Shown here piece by piece: positions 1 through 4,088 of a stretch of DNA of 6,424 nt. This stretch comes from JACQRW01 sp964371935 (GTDB lineage: Bacteria; Patescibacteriota; Minisyncoccia; Sungbacterales; HO2-52-23). Numbering within the stretch: position 1 is the first letter of the stretch; every line of letters starts with the position of its first letter. The stretch lies in the NCBI GenBank assembly GCA_964371935.1, contig CAYJOT010000035.1, positions 1-6,424 of the forward strand. The letters run 5' to 3'. Made by a program: the position numbers and the translations under genes. The notes beneath the pieces were generated by a model. It saw only the letters and a list, made by a program, of their open reading frames with translations, was not told the DNA's origin and searched no databases.

Positions 1-95
1 AGCGAGAAACCTAGCACAAAGAAGACACTTGAGAAGAAAATGCTCCAGTCGCGAGGTGGCTTTAGCGAATTTGTAGTTTGATCAATATTTTCCAT
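1..95 (-). CDS. N-terminal fragment of an unidentified membrane protein
   Basis: An ATG at 93-95 on the minus strand opens a frame that runs without a stop to the window edge, giving 31 residues that start MENIDQTTNSLKPPRDW. An in-frame TAA four codons upstream of this ATG (TAA AAT AAT ATG) makes it the likely true start. About 17 polar residues are followed by a strongly hydrophobic stretch (IFFSSVFFVLGFS), which looks like the start of a first membrane span with the N-terminus inside. The string FVLGFS resembles the second helix of CcdA/DsbD-type thiol-disulfide transporters. However, the diagnostic first helix with its cysteine is not present, so I do not assign a function. The gene lies 60 nt downstream of the copper ATPase on the same strand and has its own extended -10 element 8 nt before the ATG. 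It may therefore be transcribed independently as well as by read-through. Confidence 0.7.
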   Translation of the reverse strand, partial: MENIDQTTNSLKPPRDWSIFFSSVFFVLGFS

Positions 96-103
96 ATTAT
101 TTT

Positions 104-112
104 ATGATAGCA
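104..112 (-). promoter_or_regulatory. Extended -10 element, leaderless-type promoter of the left-edge gene
   Basis: The minus strand reads TGCTATCAT, an extended -10 (TGn plus TATCAT, 5 of 6 to TATAAT). It lies 8 nt before the ATG at 95. No convincing -35 hexamer is present at 16-18 bp and no Shine-Dalgarno lies between it and the start. Transcription would begin within a few bases of the ATG. It is near-identical to the element in front of the copper ATPase (TGGTATCAT). Confidence 0.5.
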
Positions 113-155
113 TGAAATCGGGGTTGAATTAGTGGGTCTTATCTTTCGCAAATGT

Positions 156-2660
156 CTAACCTATTTTGTGTTCAGATCCAATTTTTTTCTCCATCGGCGG
201 CGTATATCGGCGCAAAAGCAATGAGTTGGTTACGACCGAGACCGAACTGAATGCCATGGCAAATCCGGCGATTTCCGGACGGAGCGTTGACTGGGATAAA
301 CTGAAGATCACCTGGCCGATGCCGCCGAGTTTTTTCAAGACAAGCGTCCATGTTGCGGGACGTCCGAATGTATGCGTGGTCAGAATCTGCGTGGTCACGA
401 ACAAATGCAGGCCACCGGCAATGGGAATGGCAATCACGTTGTAGATGAATGCCCAGAAAAGATTCTCCCATACTTTGATGATGGTCTTTCGCGAAAGCTG
501 GATCGCGGTGACCACGTCGCGCAGATCGTCTTTGACCAAAATCACCTGGCCGGTCTGTACTGCAACATCCGTACCCGACCCGACCGCGATACCGACATCG
601 GCCTGCGCCAGTGCCGGGGAGTCGTTGATCCCGTCCCCCACCATGGCAACCACTTTGCCTTCCTGCTGCAATTTTTTAATTACCTCTGCTTTTTGCTGCG
701 GCAAGACCTGCGCCATGATGCGGTCAATGCCCACTTCGCGGGCTATGGCCTCGGCGGTTTTTGGATTGTCACCGGTGATCATAATAATCTCTTTGCGCAT
801 TTTTTTGAGCTCCGCAATCGCCTCTTTTGCATAGGACTTAAGCGTGTCAGCCATGGCAATAAGGGCCACGGGCTTGCTATCTATTGCGGCGTACACAACT
901 GTTTTTGCCTGATTCTGAAGCTCCTCAACTTTGGTATGGAATTCCGAAACATTGATTCCAAGTTGTTCCATATAAGCATTATTGCCGATTGCTGTTTTCT
1001 TTTCTTCCACGGTACCGTGTACGCCAAGTCCGGCAACGGCCTCAAAATCTTTTACATCGGGTAAGGACACGAATTCGGCTTTTCCTTTTTCAACGATTGC
1101 GCGGCTCAACGGATGTTCGGATCCGGTCTCAAGGCCGGCGCTGATGCGCAACACGTCTTTTTCCGGCATATCGCCAATTGATATAAAATCGGTCACGACC
1201 GGCTTGCCAATGGTAAGCGTACCGGTCTTATCAAACGCGATTGCCGTGATCTTGTATGATTTCTCAAGCGCTTCTCCGCCTTTCAGAATAATACCGAATT
1301 TTGCGGCCCGGCCAATGCCGACGATGAGCGCGGTTGGTGTGGCAAGCCCCATGGCGCAGGGACAGGAGATCACGAGTACCGCAATCATCTTGGTTAGGGC
1401 CGAGCGGAAATCATCCGGCACTAAGAAAAAGTACCACATCGAAAATACCACAAATGAAAGCACGACCACTGCCGGCACAAAGTATTCGCTGATCTTGTCC
1501 ACGAGATTCTGAATGGGCGCGCGCGTTGCCTGCGCCTCCTCGACCATCCGCACGATCTGGTAGAGCAGCGTTTCTTTGCCCACCTTGGTTGCCTGAAATT
1601 TTATCAGACCTTCCTGATTCATGGTAGCACCGATCACCTCGTCCCCCACGGTTTTCCCGACCGGATATGATTCGCCGGTCACCACTTTCTCGTCCACATG
1701 CGATTTGCCTTCTACAATGATGCCGTCTACCGGAATTTTTTCGCCCGGACGCACCACTACAATCTCGCCTTTTTTGATTTGGTCGATCGGCACGGTTGCC
1801 TCGCTGCCGTCCCGCATGACGTGCGCCTCGCGGGCCTCGAGTTTCAGCAGCTCTTTGATGGCTGCGGACGCGCGGCCCCTGGCCACCATTTCAAAATATC
1901 TGCCGAGCACGATAAACGAGAGCAGTGCGGCCGACGATTCCCAGAACGGATGATCAATGTTGAAAAAGAGAAATCCCAACATGGAGTAGAAATACGCGGC
2001 CGACGTGCCCAGTACCACGAGCACATCCATATTCGCGGATCCGACGCGGATCGCGGTAAACGAATTGCGGTAAAAGGGCCATGCGATCACGAACTGGATC
2101 GGCGTGGAAAGTATCCAGTAAAAATAATTGAGATCAATCGGAAACGGCGGACGTGCGATATCAACGAACGGACGTACGAAAAACTTCACGATCTGCGCGA
2201 TGGTCCAAAAAAAATAGTTGGTCAGATACGCGCCGTATCCCATCAATCCCTGGCCGGCAAGCACCGGAACCTGCTGGTTGAGAAAAGAGAAAAGCTCATG
2301 CACATGCGTCACATTGAACATGTGGATCAGCATGTAGTAGAGAATAATAGGCCCGGACAAGACAAAACTCGCGATCACGCGGCGTCTCGCCCGGATGATC
2401 TGCAGCCGTTCTTTCTCTTCTTCCTCCGCAACAGTTCCGCCCTGCTCATCGGGCCGGATAATATCATACCCGAGCTTATTGACGAGCCCATCAATTTTCT
2501 CAAGCGATATCTTTGCCTCGTCAAACTCGACCGCGGTCTTTTCCGCCCCATAGTTTGTCTTGACCGAGACAACGCCGTCTTCCCGCCCCACTAATTTATC
2601 AATCAGCGTAGAACAAGACGCGCAATGCATCCCTTTGACTTTGAGAACGAGTTTGGTCAT
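156..2660 (-). CDS. copA: Copper-translocating P1B-type ATPase (CopA-like)
   Basis: This is an 834-residue heavy-metal P-type ATPase that would export Cu(I) from the cytoplasm using ATP. One N-terminal metal-binding domain (about 3-67) carries GMHCASC, with C13 and C16. An acidic/basic linker (78-94) precedes the first helix. The actuator domain has TGES at 328-331. The metal-site helix has CPC at 433-435. The phosphorylated aspartate is D477 in DKTGTLT, the nucleotide-domain HP is 516-517, TGD is 629-631 and the hinge GDGINDSP is 675-682. YN (740-741) and M802 with S805/S806 in the last two helices match the Cu(I) P1B-1 signature. Typical one-domain relatives are roughly 740-760 residues. 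The excess sits in two loops (about 118-175 and 751-792), both predicted extracytoplasmic. There is no Shine-Dalgarno: a -10 element lies 6 nt from ATG and a palindrome abuts it. No CsoR/CopY regulator gene is visible nearby. Family assignment is secure, and copper specificity is inferred from the motifs. Confidence 0.96.
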   Translation of the reverse strand: MTKLVLKVKGMHCASCSTLIDKLVGREDGVVSVKTNYGAEKTAVEFDEAKISLEKIDGLVNKLGYDIIRPDEQGGTVAEEEEKERLQIIRARRRVIASFVLSGPIILYYMLIHMFNVTHVHELFSFLNQQVPVLAGQGLMGYGAYLTNYFFWTIAQIVKFFVRPFVDIARPPFPIDLNYFYWILSTPIQFVIAWPFYRNSFTAIRVGSANMDVLVVLGTSAAYFYSMLGFLFFNIDHPFWESSAALLSFIVLGRYFEMVARGRASAAIKELLKLEAREAHVMRDGSEATVPIDQIKKGEIVVVRPGEKIPVDGIIVEGKSHVDEKVVTGESYPVGKTVGDEVIGATMNQEGLIKFQATKVGKETLLYQIVRMVEEAQATRAPIQNLVDKISEYFVPAVVVLSFVVFSMWYFFLVPDDFRSALTKMIAVLVISCPCAMGLATPTALIVGIGRAAKFGIILKGGEALEKSYKITAIAFDKTGTLTIGKPVVTDFISIGDMPEKDVLRISAGLETGSEHPLSRAIVEKGKAEFVSLPDVKDFEAVAGLGVHGTVEEKKTAIGNNAYMEQLGINVSEFHTKVEELQNQAKTVVYAAIDSKPVALIAMADTLKSYAKEAIAELKKMRKEIIMITGDNPKTAEAIAREVGIDRIMAQVLPQQKAEVIKKLQQEGKVVAMVGDGINDSPALAQADVGIAVGSGTDVAVQTGQVILVKDDLRDVVTAIQLSRKTIIKVWENLFWAFIYNVIAIPIAGGLHLFVTTQILTTHTFGRPATWTLVLKKLGGIGQVIFSLSQSTLRPEIAGFAMAFSSVSVVTNSLLLRRYTPPMEKKIGSEHKIG

Positions 2661-2673
2661 GTATCTATGATAC
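2661..2673. promoter_or_regulatory. Perfect interrupted palindrome abutting the copper ATPase start
   Basis: GTATC-tat-GATAC is a perfect 5-bp inverted repeat with a 3-nt spacer. It touches the first base of the ATPase ATG and contains the -10 hexamer (2667-2672). Its position would let a bound protein block RNA polymerase. It does not match the CopY box (TACAnnTGTA), and I see no local regulator gene, so an operator role is inference. Confidence 0.35.
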
Positions 2674-2675
2674 CA
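2667..2675 (-). promoter_or_regulatory. Extended -10 element of the copper ATPase, leaderless-type
   Basis: The minus strand reads TGGTATCAT, an extended -10 with TATCAT ending 6 nt before the ATG at 2660. There is no recognisable -35 at 17 bp (the six bases there are AAGGGC) and no Shine-Dalgarno. Expected transcription starts at or within a base or two of the ATG. A second TATCAT lies at 2682-2687 and is a weaker alternative that would give a roughly 15-20 nt leader. Confidence 0.5.
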
Positions 2676-2700
2676 CGAAATATGATAAAGCCCTTCTTAC

Positions 2701-2709
2701 TTATCCACA
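2701..2709 (-). promoter_or_regulatory. DnaA-box-like 9-mer upstream of the copper ATPase
   Basis: TTATCCACA on the plus strand (TGTGGATAA in the direction of the ATPase gene) is a perfect match to the classical DnaA box. It ends 40 nt before the ATPase ATG and 28 nt before its -10 hexamer. The same 9-mer, in the same orientation relative to its gene, occurs at 5880-5888. A single box is not an origin. It may be a transcription-factor site or an upstream promoter element. Confidence 0.5.
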
Positions 2710-2778
2710 CTTTTCGCGCATGCGTGCGACTGACAGAGACAAGAGTTTCCAGTATCTTCTTCTTAAGAACTTTCCTGT

Positions 2779-2797
2779 CTCCCTTTGATAAAGGAGG
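2779..2797. repeat. Degenerate dispersed-repeat remnant with hairpin (PFDKGG-type)
   Basis: CCTTT-gat-AAAGG forms a short hairpin (2782-2794). With a bulged C at 2781 the stem can extend to 2779/2796. Translated on the plus strand, the stretch reads SPFDKGGL, the tell-tale peptide of a dispersed intergenic repeat (CCCTTTGATAAAGGGGG-like) that I know from many draft bacterial genomes. It lies between the toxin stop and the copper ATPase promoter. Without a T-run on either side it is a poor intrinsic terminator, although it could still stabilise the 3' end of the toxin mRNA. Confidence 0.45.
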
Positions 2798-2839
2798 TCT
2801 TTCACATGATCAATATGATGGGCGGCCCCTCTTTTAATT

Positions 2840-3058
2840 TTAAGATCCGCGAAGTCTGCGCTGGATGTCTTTTCGATGGCCAATCGCGTAGAGTGTGATC
2901 TCGTCCGGCGTGCGAAAATAGAAAAACGCCCGGTAGGAGCGCGTAATGCGGAATGAAAACGTAATTGGTCTGCCTTTCATCTGTTTAAGATGCAGACGCG
3001 GATCGCGCCAATTAGTTTTCAGAATATCCTGCTGCTGGAGAAACAATTCTTGAATGTC
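2840..3058 (-). CDS. RelE/YafQ-like toxin of a type II toxin-antitoxin system (N-terminus missing)
   Basis: The 72 C-terminal residues of a RelE/ParE-superfamily toxin are preserved; the N-terminus is lost in the N run. RelE-type members are ribosome-dependent mRNA endonucleases that inhibit translation until bound by their antitoxin. Visible landmarks, counted from the first residue after the gap, are an N-terminal helix (DIQELFLQQQDIL), the DPRLHLKQMKG turn (19-29), the paired strands FSFRITRSYRAFFYF (34-48) and the C-terminal strand/helix ITLYAIGHRKDIQRR (54-68). The basic residues in SFRIT, SYR and GHRK are where RelE/YafQ enzymes place catalytic and RNA-binding side chains. Full-length relatives have about 85-95 residues, so 10-20 are missing here. 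The gene follows an antitoxin-like fragment on the same strand. An uninterrupted 172-residue reading across the N run is an artefact of that run. RelE versus ParE activity cannot be settled from the fragment. Confidence 0.82.
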   Translation of the reverse strand, partial: DIQELFLQQQDILKTNWRDPRLHLKQMKGRPITFSFRITRSYRAFFYFRTPDEITLYAIGHRKDIQRRLRGS

Positions 3059-3158
3059 NNNNNNNNNNNNNNNNNNNNNNNNNNNNNNNNNNNNNNNNNN
3101 NNNNNNNNNNNNNNNNNNNNNNNNNNNNNNNNNNNNNNNNNNNNNNNNNNNNNNNNNN
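3059..3158. other. Assembly gap: 100 N
   Basis: Exactly 100 N is the customary filler for a scaffold join of unknown size. It removes the antitoxin C-terminus, the toxin N-terminus and the junction between them. The two flanks being in the same reading frame carries no information, because the number of N is arbitrary. Usual antitoxin (about 75-90 residues) and toxin (about 90) lengths suggest the true missing length is of the same order as the filler. Confidence 0.97.
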
Positions 3159-3337
3159 ATCTCGTCAGGATTTTCGTACTCGTTGAGTGATTCCTCGGGT
3201 ATTGCGAGGAGTGCCTGCGTAGCATCAGCAACAATGCGGCGTATCAGTGCGTCGGGCGAGAAGCCATATCGTAGCGCCGCTTTTTGTAAGCGTTCTGCTT
3301 GTGTCTTTGGTAGTGAGACCATAGAGTTAGTTTGCAT
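3159..3337 (-). CDS. Ribbon-helix-helix-like antitoxin (C-terminus missing)
   Basis: About 59 residues remain of a small DNA-binding antitoxin that would neutralise the RelE-like toxin downstream and repress its own promoter. The start region (MQTNSMVSLPKTQ) gives a short beta strand. It is followed by a helix (AERLQKAALRYG), a turn (FSP) and a second helix (DALIRRIVADATQALLA), the order expected of an RHH fold. An acidic, flexible stretch (EESLNEYENPDE) follows, typical of the toxin-binding segment. I chose the ATG at 3335-3337 because a TTGACA/TATTAT promoter places transcription start only a few bases before it. The upstream ATG at 3358 lies inside the promoter spacer. ATG at 3322 is a possible internal start. 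The C-terminus and stop are hidden in the N gap. RHH assignment is by pattern and not certain; partnership with the toxin follows from order and strand. Confidence 0.68.
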
Positions 3338-3346
3338 AATGAATTT

Positions 3347-3374
3347 ATAATAGCGCATATACAGATGCTGTCAA
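3347..3374 (-). promoter_or_regulatory. Sigma70-type promoter of the toxin-antitoxin operon
   Basis: A perfect -35 TTGACA (3369-3374) and a -10 TATTAT (3347-3352, 5 of 6) are separated by 16 bp on the minus strand. The ATG at 3337 follows the -10 after 9 nt, so the leader is about 2-4 nt or absent. This rules against the longer frame starting at 3358. The left arm of the intergenic inverted repeat lies in the spacer between -10 and -35, a natural site for antitoxin autorepression. Confidence 0.7.
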
Positions 3375-3409
3375 TACTTTAGTTGACGTACTTGCGTAAA
3401 CTGTATATG
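3356..3409. repeat. Perfect 9-bp inverted repeat spanning the divergent promoters
   Basis: CATATACAG (3356-3364) and CTGTATATG (3401-3409) are exact reverse complements, with centres 45 bp apart. The left arm sits in the antitoxin promoter spacer. The right arm overlaps the -10 of the divergent holin-family promoter. A second CTGT at 3368-3371 makes a local ACAG-atg-CTGT palindrome with the left arm (3361-3371), overlapping the antitoxin -35. These are candidate operator half-sites for the antitoxin. Confidence 0.5.
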
Positions 3410-3411
3410 AT
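3383..3411 (+). promoter_or_regulatory. Sigma70-type promoter of the holin-family/secG/SBP gene run
   Basis: TTGACG (-35, 3383-3388) and TATGAT (-10, 3406-3411) are separated by the ideal 17 bp. Transcription would start near 3418, leaving about 20-25 nt before the ATG at 3441. The purine-rich AAAGGAAGAGG at 3415-3425 resembles a Shine-Dalgarno but lies 15 nt from the ATG, which is too far for an optimal site. This promoter is back-to-back with the antitoxin promoter; the two -35 boxes are 8 bp apart. Confidence 0.65.
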
Positions 3412-3440
3412 AGTAAAGGAAGAGGCGAGCGCATATCTTT

Positions 3441-3776
3441 ATGAAATTCCTGCTCAAATTTGCGGTCAAAATAGTGCTGAATGCGGCGGTTTTGTATCTG
3501 CTCAACATATATTTGGCGGGGTTTACCGTGTATGGAGATTATACTTCTCTGCTCATCGGCGGAGCGGTACTGGCCTTTATCGGCATGGTGATCCGGCCGA
3601 TTGTCCGTTTGGTCACGGCGCCGATCGTGTGGCTGACCCTCGGACTCTTTAATCTCGTCATCAACGCGGGACTTCTGTTGCTCGCGGATTGGATTTTGCC
3701 GCAATTGGAAATCCACGGGTACTGGACATTGCTCATCGCGTCAATTATTATTTCGCTCGCCAATTCGATTTTCTAA
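3441..3776 (+). CDS. PF04020-type 'phage holin family' small membrane protein
   Basis: This 111-residue protein is almost entirely membrane-embedded, with spans at about 8-27, 35-51, 57-83 and 94-110. The block RPIVRLVTAPIVWLTLGLFN (52-71), followed by LVINAGLLLLADW, is the signature of the family named Phage_holin_4_2 (formerly DUF360, related to Bacillus YvlD). The usual pattern is arginine-proline, then a proline-containing helix, LTLGLF and an IN pair. Despite the name, members are chromosomal inner-membrane proteins of unknown biochemical role, and nothing here suggests a prophage lysis module. Length is normal for the family. The start is supported by a good divergent promoter just upstream, although the Shine-Dalgarno-like run is far away. 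It is the first gene of a plus-strand series leading to secG, from which a 69-bp repeat separates it. Confidence 0.88.
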   Translation: MKFLLKFAVKIVLNAAVLYLLNIYLAGFTVYGDYTSLLIGGAVLAFIGMVIRPIVRLVTAPIVWLTLGLFNLVINAGLLLLADWILPQLEIHGYWTLLIASIIISLANSIF

Positions 3777-3787
3777 CAAGTGGCATC

Positions 3788-3856
3788 GTCATCCTGAGTG
3801 CAGCGAAGGATCTCGCAGATAAGATTCTTCTCCGCCAACTGGCGGATCAGAATGAC
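3788..3856. repeat. Dispersed intergenic repeat with inverted ends (VILSAAKDL-type)
   Basis: This 69-bp element is bounded by GTCATCCTGA (3788-3797) and TCAGAATGAC (3847-3856), which are inverted repeats matching at 9 of 10 positions. The core contains GCAGCGAAGGATCTCGCAGA. Translated, it gives the peptide VILSAAKDL, which I recognise as a frequent spurious translation of a widely distributed intergenic repeat in bacterial genomes. A second hairpin is nested near its right end (3831-3846). It fills most of the 90-nt space between the holin-family gene and secG and contains no gene. Genome-wide copy number cannot be judged from this window. Confidence 0.65.
3831..3846. repeat. Nested perfect hairpin TCCGCCA-ac-TGGCGGA
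   Basis: Two exact 7-bp arms (3831-3837 and 3840-3846) with a 2-nt centre would fold as a GC-rich stem of about 6 bp with a 4-nt loop. It is not followed by a T-run, so it is not a standard intrinsic terminator. It lies 20 nt upstream of the secG ATG and may affect secG translation or mRNA processing. It looks like a separate small repeat inserted in, or replacing the arm of, the larger element. Confidence 0.55.
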
Positions 3857-3866
3857 CTAAAAACTT

Positions 3867-4085
3867 ATGTATATTCTCAACATTATTCAGATCATCGTAG
3901 CGATCCTGCTCATCGGAGGGATTTTGCTCCAGCAGCGCGGCGGCGGGCTTTCATCCGCGTTCGGCGGCAGCGGAACTTTTTACGGTACGCGGCGCGGCAT
4001 GGAACGAAGCATCCTGTGGGCAACCATCATACTTACCGTAATCTTTTTCGCGACTGCCATTCTCAATATTTTTCTTTGGAGATAG
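3867..4085 (+). CDS. secG: Preprotein translocase subunit SecG
   Basis: This 72-residue protein is the small accessory subunit of the SecYEG protein-export channel in the cytoplasmic membrane, where it helps the SecA-driven step. It has the two-helix SecG layout: span 1 at about 3-21, the conserved cytoplasmic loop LLQQRGGGLSSAFGG (20-34) and GTFYGTRRG (36-44), and span 2 at about 49-70. The length is typical of short bacterial SecG. No Shine-Dalgarno precedes the ATG (the bases are CCTAAAAACTT). Initiation may depend on upstream translation or on the mRNA end left by the repeat just before it. The last codons contain the ribosome-binding site of the next gene, only 3 nt away, so secG and the solute-binding protein form one transcription-translation unit. 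Confidence 0.95.
   Translation: MYILNIIQIIVAILLIGGILLQQRGGGLSSAFGGSGTFYGTRRGMERSILWATIILTVIFFATAILNIFLWR
4078..4081 (+). promoter_or_regulatory. Shine-Dalgarno of the solute-binding protein inside the secG 3' end
   Basis: GGAG lies 7 nt before the ATG at 4089, an ideal spacing, and is embedded in the last codons of secG. It supports ATG 4089 as the start and coupling of the two genes. It is one of the few clear Shine-Dalgarno sites in the window. Confidence 0.65.
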
Positions 4086-4088
4086 CTC

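Noticed and set aside
372..1064. Long plus-strand open frame antisense to the copper ATPase
   Set aside because: Shadow frame of a strongly supported gene; low-complexity His/Asn-rich translation with no domain or promoter. The same holds for the open frame at 1698-2594.
2806..2901. 30-residue plus-strand ORF starting ATG ATC AAT ATG with a perfect AGGAGG 8 nt upstream
   Set aside because: The AGGAGG is part of the PFDKGG-type repeat hairpin, and most of the ORF lies antisense to the toxin coding sequence. No recognisable protein features.
3338..3358. Upstream antitoxin start at 3358 (MRYYKFI...)
   Set aside because: That ATG lies in the spacer between the TTGACA and TATTAT boxes, so it would not be on the mRNA. 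The start at 3337 is better.
3345..3716. 123-residue minus-strand open frame opposite the holin-family gene
   Set aside because: Highly polar translation (Asp/Arg/Gln-rich) typical of the antisense of a membrane protein. It also runs through the divergent promoter region.
3441..3776. Prophage lysis gene, because of the 'phage holin' family name
   Set aside because: PF04020 members are ordinary chromosomal membrane proteins; there is no endolysin or phage structural gene and the neighbours are housekeeping.
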